Part shown: in pieces, positions 1 through 10,631 of the stretch | Layout: each line of letters starts with the position of its first letter | Position numbering within the stretch: the first letter of the stretch is position 1 | From: Euphorbia lathyris | Taxonomy: Eukaryota; Streptophyta; Magnoliopsida; Malpighiales; Euphorbiaceae | DNA: 64,000 nucleotides | Reading direction: 5' to 3' | Assembly: GCF_963576675.1 (NCBI RefSeq) | Contig: NC_088910.1 | Coordinates: 106,172,807 to 106,236,806 of the forward strand | Position numbers and translations under genes: made by a program | Notes under the pieces: generated by a model | Database searches by the model: none | Told to the model about the DNA's origin: nothing | The model's input: the letters and a program-made list of their open reading frames with translations, nothing else

Positions 1-381
1 ATACATAAGGTTCCTATTAGGTTCTTGTTACGTTCGTATGAGATATTCATTCAGTTTTGGTAATCATAGTCCTTCGCTAGAGTAACACCTATGATTTTTG
101 ATCCGAATGATGGATTCAGGCTCACTACCAGGTTTGAATCAATCTACAAGATCACATACATAGAAAATTTGACCAAATCAAGTTAGAGTAAACTCAGAAT
201 AAGTATAATGATTATATTAATTATAATTCCGGAGCTATTGATTACAGTGAGATATGTATTAGAGGCTGATTTAATTAGATTAAAGTCAGGTCCGAGAAAA
301 AGCCCAAATCAATAAGGATTCAGTTAATATAATCAGATTATATTTTATCCGATAAAATATATCTATTAGTTTATTATACTT

Positions 382-384
<3 letters not shown>
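1..384. other. AT-rich intergenic DNA, no gene seen
   Basis: I find no coding region, RNA gene or bounded repeat in this stretch. It ends in a TA microsatellite that precedes the first MITE. Confidence 0.5.

Positions 385-424
<40 letters not shown>
385..424. repeat. (TA)n microsatellite
   Basis: Uninterrupted TA dinucleotides, directly upstream of the first MITE. Confidence 0.9.
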
Positions 425-427
<3 letters not shown>

Positions 428-444
428 GTTTGAGTACATACTAA

Positions 445-1073
445 GAGCATCTTCAATGGTTATACTACGCAACCACTCAATAGACATGACACATCATCAA
501 TCCATTAAACTTTATCTCATTATACTATTATTCTCCAATGGTTATACTCTACAACCACTCAATCAAAACTTTTTACTAATTTTTTAATAGGATAAATAAT
601 TTATTAGTCTCTACATTTTTACCTAATTCAGTGTTTACTCCTCATATTTTAATAATACACTTTACAATTAATTTTCTAATAAAATAATATATATACTTTT
701 TTATAAAAAATTAAGTTATATAATTAATAAAAAAATCATTTATATAATTAACTGTCACTAATAAATTGGGTTTAGAAAAAAATAAATGTAATTTCTTTTA
801 TAAAAACGAATTGGGTATTTATGTAGAAAAGTAAATAATTTAAGGAATTTAAAAGAAGTTTTATTATAATCTGATTTAATAAATAAATAAATAAATAAAT
901 AATAAATGCTTTTGTTACCATCAACAACAGATGGCAGCAAAAGCAACTCCATCAACCGGTTGATACCTATAAACCGGTTGATGGATAATATTTTTCATCA
1001 TACTCTCTCCAACAAGAGAGTATGATGGAATGAGGTATAATGAGCTTTGCATTATACTCCATTGCAGATGTTC
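445..1073. mobile_element. Tourist-like MITE (PIF/Harbinger type)
   Basis: The left end GAGCATCTTCAATGGTTATA is matched in inverted orientation by the right end, which reads GAACATCTGCAATGGAGTAT on the minus strand. Both sides are flanked by TAA (442-444 and 1074-1076), the 3-bp target duplication expected of PIF/Harbinger MITEs. The interior is AT-rich and holds no transposase; small ORFs inside it are not convincing. It is non-autonomous and inactive without a partner transposase. The TIR type GAGCATCTCCAATGG is common in plant Tourist elements (established knowledge). Confidence 0.75.
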
Positions 1074-1076
1074 TAA

Positions 1077-1754
1077 TTGGATTAATATTTAATAAAACTA
1101 TATATGTAAATTAGAGTATGTTAAGCCTTATTTAAATTTAATCAGATTAAATATTTATCTAATTCTACTTAAATTAGGAAAGAAGATGATTGTGCTAATT
1201 TAAGATTAAAACCAATTAAATCCTCCCTCATTTAATCCATTTAGGCTGCTCCACCTTTCTAAATAGACCTAGAATTTTGTTTCAAGTAGTATATAATGAC
1301 TACTTAAACAAAAATTATAGGTCAAGCCTCTTTATTGATTCAATTAATTTAGAGAGCATCCTTGCAGTTCTCAGACCGTTCCTCAACGAGAATTGGTGAG
1401 AATTGGTTTAGTGATTACTAACCAAATAAAATTGGGTTTCAAAATGAAAACTGATTAAGTTTGATAACCGAACCAAAATTTATCGGTTCGATTACTAATC
1501 GATGGTTAATAGAAATTCATTATAAATAAGTTAAAAATTATTTAAAAATATATAATAAATAAAATAAATGTGAAATAAAATAGTAATATATTGGTAGTAA
1601 ATATTTTTAACAACTAAGCAAAATTATAAAAATGTAAGAGTAAATATTATATAAGCATATACAAAAAAAATATCTTGGTATGTCGGTTTTCGGTTGTATT
1701 GATTCTTTTTAATAAACTGGTCCGATAGTCAAATTACATCAATCTCAAAACAAA
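1077..1754. other. AT-rich spacer, no gene seen
   Basis: Contains a short patch rich in accGGTTcg-type words around 1380-1730 of the kind common in degenerate plant repeats. No gene or bounded element could be defined. Confidence 0.4.
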
Positions 1755-1928
1755 TCGTCTATACTATATATACTAGTAGAAGCGGAGAATATTCAGAAGA
1801 AGTGTTTTAGAGGTTTTTTGGATGAGTTGACATCCTAAGAGCAAAGAGAATAAATGAGTTAATAATACTCTAGATTAACACATTATTTATTGTCAATTAA
1901 TAGTCCATTAACTAAAGCAATAAAAAAT

Positions 1929-2040
1929 GGTGAAGGTCTTAGCCTAGTGGTTGGGAGCTTACCTATAACCAGAGAGGTCATGGGTTCGAATCAAATCCGG
2001 GTGGGGTAGAGATTTTTCTTTCTTCTTTATATAATGTAAG
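1929..2040 (+). mobile_element. tRNA-derived SINE
   Basis: An internal Pol III promoter is readable: A box TTAGCCTAGTGGTTGGGAG near 1939-1957 and B box GGTTCGAATC at 1983-1992, spaced as in tRNA genes. A T-rich tail follows. The segment does not fold into a credible tRNA and lacks a mature acceptor stem, so a SINE head is more likely than a tRNA gene. No flanking target duplication could be identified. Confidence 0.6.
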
Positions 2041-2090
2041 CGCATTGTGCGCAAATCCAAAAGTCAAATAAACATATATAAGCAAAAAGC

Positions 2091-2542
2091 ATCATTGGAC
2101 CCCTGATCTTTCATTTTTTGGTTCATTAAGCCCTTGATCTTTTATTTGGATACATTAACCCCCTGATCATTTATTTCTGGTCTCATTAAGCCCTTTATGA
2201 CCAAATTAGTAAGTTATGAACATCCAATTCTGTTAAAAATACATTATTAACTTCATCTGTATTTGAAATTATTACAAAAAAAATATTTTAACAGTTTGAA
2301 TTAAGGTTTTTACAGTTTTCCTACAGCCATATTACACATCCAAAACTGCTTTCAAACAGTGAAAAAAATACAAATTTTGAATGCAGATGCAATGAATAAC
2401 AGTATGTTAGCCGAATTTTATGGTCATCAAGGGCTTAATGAGACCAAAAATAAATGATCAAGGGCTTAATGTATCCAAATAAAAAATCAAGAGCTTAATG
2501 AACCAAAAAATGAAAGATCAGGGGCCTAATATGCTTTTTACC
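2091..2542. mobile_element. Long-TIR MITE built of ~30-bp units
   Basis: About 125 bp at each end are inverted copies of each other. Each arm consists of three imperfect ~30-bp units of the form CCCYTGATC-W-rich-TCATTAAG. The outer ends read AGCAAAAAGCAT and its complement ATGCTTTTTACC. The flanks are TA-rich and any target duplication is ambiguous. There is no coding capacity. A diverged relative lies at 14031-14480. Confidence 0.65.
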
Positions 2543-3050
2543 TTATATATATTGCCTATCAAAAATCAAAGTTCTCATCAACATTTAATTTTGATTATAT
2601 ATTAGTTTTGTTATTCATACTCTTATAATATAATCTTATAATTTTATTCTTATTTCAAAATAATATAGTGTTATAATTTTGTTCTTACTTTAATAAAGAG
2701 ATTCAGATTTATTTAGGAGCGTCGATAAACTGTACTAAAAACATTTCCTTTAAGAATCGAAAGAATTCATACTTTGATATCTCAAATTGAATATATCCGA
2801 TGGAAATAGAAGAGGCATAGATAACTGAAATTGGAAAAACAAATGTGTCAAAAATATAGGAAATCGTTATATTTCCGAAGGTAATTATTCGATTTTTTTC
2901 ATATATAGTAGTTATTTTGTTCTCAATTGTGTTGTTTCACACCTCTCGCTACCTTATCTATCTTTTCTTGTTTATTTATTTATTTTTCTCAAAATAACTA
3001 AAATAAAGATTTTGTATATTTGCATTCTTTTTTAGCATATATGTTGCTAG

Positions 3051-3309
3051 TGTTGAATGTATAGTTTGATATATGGGAAGATTATGGAGATAGAGAGAGA
3101 TAAGTAATAACACAATAAATGGTTTGAATCACCTTAGTGATTATGGCTCAGAGGCCTTGTATTTATAGTGAGCCAATAGTAGTTTGTATAGGAATCAATA
3201 CACAAGTATAATCGTATTAGAACTCTACCTAGCTAGGGTTATAGACAAATTGAAACTCTAACTAGATAAGAATCTATTTACAGAGATAATAGGAACATTA
3301 TCTCTAACA
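3051..3309 (-). repeat. 3' LTR of the minus-strand Copia
   Basis: 259 bp, TGTTGAATG...CTCTAACA on the + strand. The stop codon of the long gag-pol frame (3304-3306) lies inside this LTR. Confidence 0.92.
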
Positions 3310-6300
3310 CCCCCCCTCAAGCTGATGGCGGGCACGAACAAAGAGGCGAGAGCGTAGCATCGTGAAGTGAGCCGGAGCTAGCGGCTTGGTGAGTATGTCT
3401 GCAACCTGATCATCGGTGGGAATAAATCTGACACTGAGAAAACCTCTGTGAACTTGTTCACGAACAAAATGATAATCTAGCTCAATGTGCTTCGTACGGG
3501 CATGAAAGACTGGATTGGAGGTGAGATAAATTGCTCCAACATTATCACACCATAGCTGAACCGGGGTGGGTAAGGGAAATCCGAGATCCGAGAGAAGATA
3601 TTTGAACCATAGGAGTTCTGCTGTGGCATTTGCCACTGCCTTATATTCACTTTCTGTTGAGGATCTGGCTATTGTGGGTTGCTTGTGGGTCTGCCATGAT
3701 ACAATGCTGGATCCAAGGTAGACACAGAAGGCACCCGTGGATCGTCGATCATCAGGACACCCTCCACAATCACTATCTGAGTAACAATGGATGTGCTGTA
3801 TTGGTTTGATGGACATGACTATGCCAAAGTCTGATGTGCCCTGAATATAGCGTAAGACCCTCTTAACTCCTTTCCAGTGCTCATCAGTCGGACAGTGCAG
3901 AAACTGACATAATTTGTTAACTACAAACGCAATGTCAGGACGAGTGAATGTTAAATATTGAAGTGCTCCCACAATGCTTCGATATTCATCTCCAGAGGTT
4001 AAGCTGATGCCTAGCTCCTTTGAAAGTGTTGGTGTGGTGGCCATGGGCGTTAGTGTGGGCTTGGAGTCAATCATCTTTACTCTGTCTAGGATGTCAGCCA
4101 CATACTTAGCCTGACACATGTGAATGCCATCCTTCTCATATTTGATCTCAATTCCGAGAAAGTATTCTGCCTTGCCAAGGTTGCGAATGGGAAACTCATG
4201 TTCAATGGCTGCAATAGTGTTGGTGATGTGTGCAGGGTGGTTACCTATTATGAGTATATCATCAACATAGCACAGAATGTAAGTCTTTTCAGTGTCGGTG
4301 CGTCTGATGAACAGAGAGTTGTCAGCCTGTGACATTTTGTACCCAAGGGAGAGGAGGAATGTTCGAAGGCGTGTGAACCATTCTCGCGGTGCTTGCTTTA
4401 ATCCATAAAGACTCTTTTTGAGAAGACAGACATGATCTGGTCGGTCACTATCCCGAAAACCCTGCGGTTGTTCCATATAGATTGTCTCTGATAAGTTTCC
4501 ATGAAGAAATGCATTAGAGACATCCAGCTGATTGATGAACCAGTTGTTTGCTGCTGCAATGGCAAAGACAGACCTAATGGTTGTAGCTTTGATTACTGGA
4601 CTGAATGTTTCTTTGTAGTCAATCCCAACTTTTTGAGTGAATCCCCGTGCTACCAAATGGACTTTGTGACGATCAATGGTTCCATCAGACTTCTTCTTTG
4701 TATGAAAGAGCCACCTGGAGGTGATGACATGCTGATCATGTGGTCTCGGTACAAGTTGCCAGGTGCCATTGTCCAGAAGAGCTTGAATCTCTTCAGACAT
4801 TGTTGTACGCCATTCGGGTTGTCTGTTGGCTTTACTGAAGCATGTGGGATCCACTGTGCCATTTGGATGTGTAGTTAGAAGTCCCTCAAACCATCCTCTT
4901 GAGTGAAGAGACGACTGTCGAAGCTGTATATAATGTTGATGTGGACCAATTAGCGGTGCATTGCGAGGTCTGGGCCTTGCAGTTGGAACAGGAGCAGGTG
5001 GTGCAGTTTCAGGAGCAGGTGGTGCAGTTTCAGGAGGAGGAGACTCTGTTTGTGGCATGATGTTCTCTTTATGAGGTACTGCATTCTGTATTTCCGGTGT
5101 GGTGATGTTCACATCATCAACTGGTGTGCTAAGATCATTCTGAGGAACAAATGTTGATGCAGTTGTGACCACTGGTGACAAACATTGACGTGGAGCTAGT
5201 GGAGCAGTGTTTGTGGCTTCAGAGTTAGGGGGAGTAATTGGGGTACCAGGATGAGGTCCAGAGTGGACAGGTGTGATGGGTTGGGAGTATGGAACCAAGT
5301 TAGAAGTAGATAATATAGGATTGGGATTAGAGAAATTACCTGGATACGGGCCGAGTAAAGATGGTAGTTGACACGATGTGCTTACCCCCGAGTTGCTAGA
5401 TGAAGGTGATGATGTAGTGACTGCTGATGCAGGAAATACTTCTTCATTGTGCTGTACAAATTTGCAGATGTATATACGTCCGGTGGCATACTCAAGACAA
5501 ATATCCCCAGAATGATTTTCTGATGGACCAAGGTAGACACATAGCTTGGAACGAAAATCAAATTTGTGCTGGTTGTATGGACGAAGAAGAGGATAGATAC
5601 CACTGCCAAAGATGCGTAATGCCTTATAGGCAGGCTGTTTCTTGTAGAACAAGAAGTAGGGTGAATTGTTGTTCAATATTTTGGTGGGTAAGTAGTTGAT
5701 TAGCCTAATGCTGTGTATCATGACATAGTTCCAGAATTTGAGAGGTAAAGATGCATTGGCTAAAAAAGTAAGGCAGGTGTCAACGACATGTCTAATTTTT
5801 CTCTCAGCTATACCATTTTGTGCATGAGTGTGAGGGCATGCAATTTTGTGTATAATGCCATGTCGTTTGAAAAAAGGTTGTAGTTTTTGGAACTCTCCCC
5901 CAAGATCTGAGTAAATATTCTTAACCCTTGCACTATACTGATTAGAGATCATGGCATAAAAATCACAAAAGATTGAAAAAACATCACTCTTATTCTTTAA
6001 ACAGAAAACCCATCCAAATCTAGTGAATTCATCAATGATTATTAAAAAATAACGGTGACCAAGACAAGAAATAACTGGAGCTGGCCCCCAAACATCCAGA
6101 TGTAAGTTCTCAAAAATAAATGTGCTAGAGCGACTAATAGAGGGTAAAGGGCTTCTAGCAAGCTTGCTTAATGGACAAAAAGAACAATTGCTAACTGATT
6201 TTGAAGAGGATAGATTGTTTCCTTTGAGAACTGAGCTGACTGTCTGATTCTGACAATGTCCAAGCCGTGCATGCCACCTTTCAAAAGACACCTTCTCTCC

Positions 6301-7473
6301 GACTAGCGCCTGCTTCAGGTTGGGTGTAAGCACATAAAGCCCATCTTTACTCGGGCCCCGTAACAGGATTTCTCCAGTTGTTTGGTCCTTCACAAGAAAA
6401 TGGTTAGGCCAAAATTCAAAGAAACATGAGTTGTGACGGGTAAATTTTTGAACAGATAGTAAGGATTTGGTAAGCTTAGGAACAAGTAGGGCATCATTAA
6501 TTTTCAAATTATTGATATTTGAATTTCCAAAGTGAGAAGTTTGCAAACCTTGACCATTTCCAAACTGAACTGTATCATATCCTGGATATGGCTGCATTTG
6601 ATGAAGTTGAGTCGGATTTGCCGTCATGTGATTAGTTGCTCCTGTGTCTGGATACCACGGCTGATTAGGACCCATGAATGGATTTGGTGGTTGTTGCCAT
6701 GCCATGTGTGCTTGTGGTCCAGGATTGTAGTGTGCTCTTGAATTGTTCTTTGGTCTTTTGCACTTATCAGCCCAGTGACTTGGATCACCACAATTGTAGC
6801 ACTTGCCACTTCTTCTCTTCTTTGGATTCTGCTTCTTTGATTGATTTGTTTCCATGGTGGACACATTGGCCTCCCGATGTGCTGATACACCATCGGGTTG
6901 AAGCAGAGTTGTCTTTCTGGTTGATTGAATCATTCCCTCAATTGTTTTCAAACTGTGCAAAATCTCTTGATAGTTGATGTTTGTACCGCGCTGAGTTACA
7001 AGATTCTGGACAGTGGAGCGATACTCTTCTCCTAAACCCTTATAAAGAACTGACGGTAGTAGATGTCGAGGGTAAGGATTCCCCGAGGCAGCCAGATCAT
7101 CAAGGATGGACTTCACTTTTTGCATATACGCAGTGACTGACATTCTCCCTTGCTCAAGCTCATGCAGTTCGACTCCCATCTGAAACTGCTTGCTACCTAT
7201 AATAAGCCCGTAGGCATCCTCCAAAGCTAGCCAAATATCATGTGAGTATTTGAGATAGGCAATATCAGGAAACACCTCTTCGGTGATGGAATTTAGGAGC
7301 AAAGTCCTAACCACATTTTCTACATCATCCCATTGAGAAAAAGATGGATTTATGATTAAATCCGCAGTAGATGTCACAAAACCTGTTCTAGAAATAAATT
7401 TAGGTGGAGGTGGTGTTGAACTAAGAATGTGGGAAAGAAGATGATAGGTTTGAAGGGTAGATTCCATGGACAT
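3304..7473 (-). CDS. Copia gag-pol polyprotein (main open part)
   Basis: 1389 codons from the first ATG, though the same frame is open further upstream. Domains in order: UBN2-type gag (about 40-180), CCHC zinc knuckle CYNC...C (225-238), aspartic protease motif WYPDTGATNHM (273-283), gag-pre-integrase WHARLGH (400-406), integrase core with D460, D523 and E557, Copia reverse transcriptase (about 905-1150) with catalytic YVDD at 1069-1072, and RNase H with YSDSD (1231-1235) and STESEY (1272-1277). It ends LEGGC with the last codon and stop provided by the 3' LTR. No stop or frameshift interrupts protease to RNase H, so the enzyme part could still be functional. It supplies maturation, cDNA synthesis and integration for the element. 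Confidence 0.92.
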   Translation of the reverse strand: MSMESTLQTYHLLSHILSSTPPPPKFISRTGFVTSTADLIINPSFSQWDDVENVVRTLLLNSITEEVFPDIAYLKYSHDIWLALEDAYGLIIGSKQFQMGVELHELEQGRMSVTAYMQKVKSILDDLAASGNPYPRHLLPSVLYKGLGEEYRSTVQNLVTQRGTNINYQEILHSLKTIEGMIQSTRKTTLLQPDGVSAHREANVSTMETNQSKKQNPKKRRSGKCYNCGDPSHWADKCKRPKNNSRAHYNPGPQAHMAWQQPPNPFMGPNQPWYPDTGATNHMTANPTQLHQMQPYPGYDTVQFGNGQGLQTSHFGNSNINNLKINDALLVPKLTKSLLSVQKFTRHNSCFFEFWPNHFLVKDQTTGEILLRGPSKDGLYVLTPNLKQALVGEKVSFERWHARLGHCQNQTVSSVLKGNNLSSSKSVSNCSFCPLSKLARSPLPSISRSSTFIFENLHLDVWGPAPVISCLGHRYFLIIIDEFTRFGWVFCLKNKSDVFSIFCDFYAMISNQYSARVKNIYSDLGGEFQKLQPFFKRHGIIHKIACPHTHAQNGIAERKIRHVVDTCLTFLANASLPLKFWNYVMIHSIRLINYLPTKILNNNSPYFLFYKKQPAYKALRIFGSGIYPLLRPYNQHKFDFRSKLCVYLGPSENHSGDICLEYATGRIYICKFVQHNEEVFPASAVTTSSPSSSNSGVSTSCQLPSLLGPYPGNFSNPNPILSTSNLVPYSQPITPVHSGPHPGTPITPPNSEATNTAPLAPRQCLSPVVTTASTFVPQNDLSTPVDDVNITTPEIQNAVPHKENIMPQTESPPPETAPPAPETAPPAPVPTARPRPRNAPLIGPHQHYIQLRQSSLHSRGWFEGLLTTHPNGTVDPTCFSKANRQPEWRTTMSEEIQALLDNGTWQLVPRPHDQHVITSRWLFHTKKKSDGTIDRHKVHLVARGFTQKVGIDYKETFSPVIKATTIRSVFAIAAANNWFINQLDVSNAFLHGNLSETIYMEQPQGFRDSDRPDHVCLLKKSLYGLKQAPREWFTRLRTFLLSLGYKMSQADNSLFIRRTDTEKTYILCYVDDILIIGNHPAHITNTIAAIEHEFPIRNLGKAEYFLGIEIKYEKDGIHMCQAKYVADILDRVKMIDSKPTLTPMATTPTLSKELGISLTSGDEYRSIVGALQYLTFTRPDIAFVVNKLCQFLHCPTDEHWKGVKRVLRYIQGTSDFGIVMSIKPIQHIHCYSDSDCGGCPDDRRSTGAFCVYLGSSIVSWQTHKQPTIARSSTESEYKAVANATAELLWFKYLLSDLGFPLPTPVQLWCDNVGAIYLTSNPVFHARTKHIELDYHFVREQVHRGFLSVRFIPTDDQVADILTKPLAPAHFTMLRSRLFVRARHQLEGGC
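3310..3319 (-). other. Polypurine tract of the minus-strand Copia
   Basis: On the minus strand TTGAGGGGGGG directly abuts the 3' LTR, the usual second-strand priming site. It is also coding (Glu-Gly-Gly). Confidence 0.85.
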
Positions 7474-8554
7474 TCTCCATGCTTTATAGTTGTGCGGGGT
7501 TAATTTGATGTTAATGTTGATATTTGTGGGTGGTTGTCTTGGTTGTTCAACATGAGTGGAAACAGGTTCTGGATGGACATGATTGTTTGTAGTAGGAGGG
7601 ATGGAGGAGGAAATAAAATTGTGTCTAACATTATTTGACGGTGCATCAACAGTATTGTGAAACGAATTTGAGAAGAAAGATGGTGAGGGATCACGGGTTA
7701 ATTGAGTATTGTAACAAAACGGTGAAGTATTAGATTCAGAAATAACCTGATGTTTGTTACTGGCTTCAGCTGCCTGATACGCTGCTAGGGCAGCAAGAAC
7801 TGATGGAGAAACTAGAGTTGGAGGTGCCGAGGATTGTTGCGATTGAATAGATGGCTGCTAAACCAGAAGTTGTTGATTCCGTGGAGGCGGAACAGCCGCC
7901 TGATATGCCGCAATTACGACTAGCACCGCAGCGTCAGTGGCGGACGTTGTCGATGTTGGTAGCATCGCGGTTTGCACAAACCGCTGATCATGAGCTGCTG
8001 TCGCGGATGTAATTGGCGCGGGCTGCGCAAGGACGTCAGACGCAAGGGGCGCCTGGGCAGCGGTAGCAGAGGCGAAGGGCGCAGGAGCCGCGGCAGAAGG
8101 TGCGGGGGGGCGCTTGTGCGGCAGACGCAAGTTGCGCCAGGGCAACCAACGCGGAGGAGGTTGGCGCAGGATGCGCCTGGGCATTGGCCGCCCGTGCGCT
8201 GGCCGCCTGATAAGCTTCGAGAGCTGCGCGAACCTCCGGTGGGAAGGAATCACCGACTGTGCGCTGTGGAGGTGCAACTGCCGCGGCTGTTGGTGCGGCA
8301 AGGAAGTCGGAGTCGCCGGTGACAAACGGCGAGGTGAACCGCCATCCCGACGATGCGAACGATCCTCCGAAGGCGTCGTTCGTGTTTTGGGCAGCCGCGG
8401 AGGTTGAAGCGCCGGTAGATGCGATGTGCACGGCGGCGGCTGTTGCGGCAGCGGCGGCTGTTGCGGCGGCAGCGGCTTTGTATTGGGAATAAGTGGGTGA
8501 TTGAGGATGATCAGAGGATTCAGAGGATGCGGAAGTTGATACTACTGATACCAT
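7474..8554 (-). pseudogene. Copia gag N-terminal region, broken by frameshift and TAG
   Basis: Reading starts at an ATG spanning the 5' LTR/PBS junction (8554-8552). The first frame (172 codons) is Ser- and Ala-rich and runs until a run of seven G on the + strand (8104-8110), where the sensible reading moves to the frame of the downstream gag-pol. That frame then meets a TAG at 7860-7858 and is open again without interruption into the main 1389-codon frame. The segment is GC-rich, Ala/Pro-rich and contains a recurring A-Y-Q-A-A motif. Just before residue 1 of the main ORF lies the typical Copia gag motif KLTPHNYKAW. The TAG fits a CAG-to-TAG change; the homopolymer slip could also be a sequencing or assembly error. 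Confidence 0.7.
8545..8553 (-). other. Primer binding site (initiator Met tRNA type)
   Basis: Minus strand TGGTATCAG immediately follows the 5' LTR; it matches the complement of the 3' end of initiator Met tRNA over nine bases. Confidence 0.85.
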
Positions 8555-8813
8555 GTTGAATGTATAGTTTGATATATGAGAAGATTATGGAGATAGAGAG
8601 AGATAAGTAATAACACAATAAATGGTTTGAATCACCTTAGTGATTATGGCTCAGAGGCCTTGTATTTATAGTGAGCCAATAGTAGTTTGTATAGGAATAC
8701 AATACACAAGTATAATCGTATTAGAACTCTACCTAGCTAGGGTTATAGACAAATTGAAACTCTAACTAGATAAGAATCTATTTACAGAGATAATAGGAAC
8801 ATTATCTCTAACA
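8554..8813 (-). repeat. 5' LTR of the minus-strand Copia
   Basis: 260 bp, same ends as the other LTR, followed by target duplication GCTAG. Confidence 0.92.
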
Positions 8814-8818
8814 GCTAG

Positions 8819-9472
8819 GTGTAATCATTTTGATTGTTAACTCTAACTAAAATTTGAATTTTCAACTTTATATGAACTCAATTGTTAGGTTTAATTGGAG
8901 TTATATTAATTTTCCAAATTCAGACTCTAGTGAAGTCCACTAGTTTTTTTAATTTGGGTTTATCTAGCTTATATGAGTTGAGTTTTTTTTATGCATTTTT
9001 GGTACGAATTGATATAAAGTTTCACACAATAGTGGTTCATTGAAATTGGAAACATATTGAAGAAAATAATTAAAGACATATTGAAACATTATACTCTTGA
9101 GACAATTGTTTTTGCAACACTGCCTTTTATAGTTATTAACCATTATATTATGGTTTGTACAAAATTATTAGTATTTCAAGAACTAATGTATCAAGTTGGT
9201 ATTGTTTGAAGGAGAATAAAAGACCTTCATACATTAGTAAATTAGTGGTTTAGTAATTAAGTTTTTACAACATTTTTATGTGCATCATAAATGATAACAA
9301 GTTAAATTTTTTTAACATCTGCATATATTCACTTCTATCTTGAATTCTTAAATGTATTAATTGTAATTTTTATTTATTTTAAATAAAAATTATTTAATTT
9401 GGTCGTCATATCCCTTTCATTTATTGTCTTTTGATATAACTTTTTAAATAGGTTGATATTGATGTGTATGTA
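8819..9472. other. AT-rich spacer, no gene seen
   Basis: No coding or bounded repeat structure recognised; probably Helitron interior. Confidence 0.4.
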
Positions 9473-9477
9473 ATACA

Positions 9478-9867
9478 TGTTGGGGCTAAACAAATAAATA
9501 CACACCCACACAAAGAAATAATAGAAAAAAGCAATAAAGGCATATAACAATTTTAGCGTAGAAACCTTTTCAACAAGAGATAAAAACCACGGGACCCGTA
9601 GGCCTCTTAAATCTCCACTATCAAAGGATTACAATTTTTGGACGGACAAAACTGTAGTAAAAAAACCCTCGTTCTCTCACACAAACTCAAAACCTAAGTT
9701 ACACCTCCTAGTTAACTAGCCGTGAGAATGTGGAATACATCAACTAAAGGCCTAAAGCTTATTTATAAGGGAATCCCCTTGACTTTCTTATTTCTAAGCA
9801 ATATGGGATTAACGCATCCCTTTACAACACTTTTAACCAATGTGGGATTTGGGGAGATATCCCAACA
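9478..9867 (-). mobile_element. Solo LTR, 390 bp
   Basis: Ends TGTTGGGG...CCCAACA with identical flanks ATACA (9473-9477 and 9868-9872). There is no internal region, so this is the product of LTR-LTR recombination or a lone LTR. A minus-strand TATA box (reverse complement of ATTTATA, 9761-9767) suggests transcription toward the left. It lies about 0.77 kb upstream of the transporter gene start. Confidence 0.8.
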
Positions 9868-10022
9868 ATACAGAGATATGTTATATGTAATCTCATATCA
9901 CTTTTAGAATCAAATTATAATCATTCGTTTTAATTTGTTATTCATGAATTTGATACTTCTCCCAATAAAAATCATAATTATATATTATATATGATTCGTG
10001 CAACACACATGTATTCTACTAG

Positions 10023-10631
10023 TTTATACTAATGGCCAAAACAAATGTGAAAATTGAAGAATTACCTTAATTTGAAAAGAAATAAAAGCATTGAAAACGA
10101 GGTTAAGAGAAAAAAAGAAAAAAGACAAAAAAATCTAGGGAAAGAAAGATGGTTGAGAAAATATAGAGAGATGGAAGGGTGGGTGGATAGCTAGACACAA
10201 TCCAAAATATCATTAAAACTCAACAAATTATATCTTAAAAAGGACAAACAAATGATCTATTGTTAGAGAAACAAGACTGGTAGACAAGAATCCTTTTTTT
10301 TCATATTGAACATTAGCTCATCTATCTGTTCTTCAATTTCTAAACCCCACTCTTCTTTTTCATTTCTCAATTTGGAACAAACCTATCTAACTTTTTCAAA
10401 ATTCGTTTCCAAATTGTTATCTGTTATTTTTTCTTTTTTCTTTTGCTTTTTATTTATCATTACATTACATTGCAGCCCAGAATTCTGGTGTTTCATAACT
10501 GAAAAATGGTGAAAATGATGATTGCATAACGAGGATAAAAAGGGGGGAAGATAAGGAATTGAGGATTAATTAATTTCTTGTGTGGCCCTTTTGAAAGAAA
10601 AGAAAAAGGGTGGGGGGAAGAGATTGAATAA
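10023..10631 (+). other. Upstream region of the WAT1-related gene
   Basis: Purine-rich and then pyrimidine-rich AT-rich DNA leading to the start codon, presumably promoter and 5' UTR. I could not place a transcription start or a confident TATA box. Confidence 0.4.

Larger units (their letters stand above)
3051..8813 (-). mobile_element. Complete young Ty1/Copia retrotransposon
   Basis: A 5763-bp element read right to left. Two short LTRs (259 and 260 bp) begin TG and end CA and differ by one substitution and one single-base indel. It is flanked by the 5-bp duplication GCTAG (3046-3050 and 8814-8818). An initiator-Met-tRNA-type primer site and a polypurine tract sit just inside the LTRs. The pol frame is intact over 1389 codons, while the gag N-terminal part is broken. 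Short LTRs, size and gag type suggest the Ale/Retrofit group, but this is only a guess. The near-identical LTRs imply recent insertion. Confidence 0.92.
1755..10022 (+). mobile_element. Putative old Helitron hosting later insertions
   Basis: The left end reads A|TCGTCTATACTATATATACT, close to the usual plant Helitron 5' signature (TC followed by a CTATATATA stretch) and to the better Helitron at 30965. The right end reads CGTGCAACACACATGTATTC then TACTAG|T, a decayed version of the usual 3' hairpin followed by CTAG before T. Between the two lie later insertions: a SINE, a long-TIR MITE, a complete Copia element and a solo LTR. Without the Copia and solo LTR the body would be about 2.1 kb. No Rep/helicase coding is visible, so it would be non-autonomous. 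Pairing of the two ends across 8 kb is inference. Confidence 0.42.

Noticed and set aside
1929..2040. Functional tRNA gene
   Set aside because: A and B boxes are present, but no cloverleaf acceptor or anticodon stem can be formed; a SINE head fits better.
4120..6977. Several + strand and alternate-frame ORFs across the minus-strand Copia
   Set aside because: They are frame shadows of the intact 1389-codon gag-pol, with no independent domain.
8114..8492. + strand Arg/Gly/Ala-rich ORFs over the GC-rich gag segment
   Set aside because: Products of GC-rich composition opposite the gag N-terminal region; no domain.
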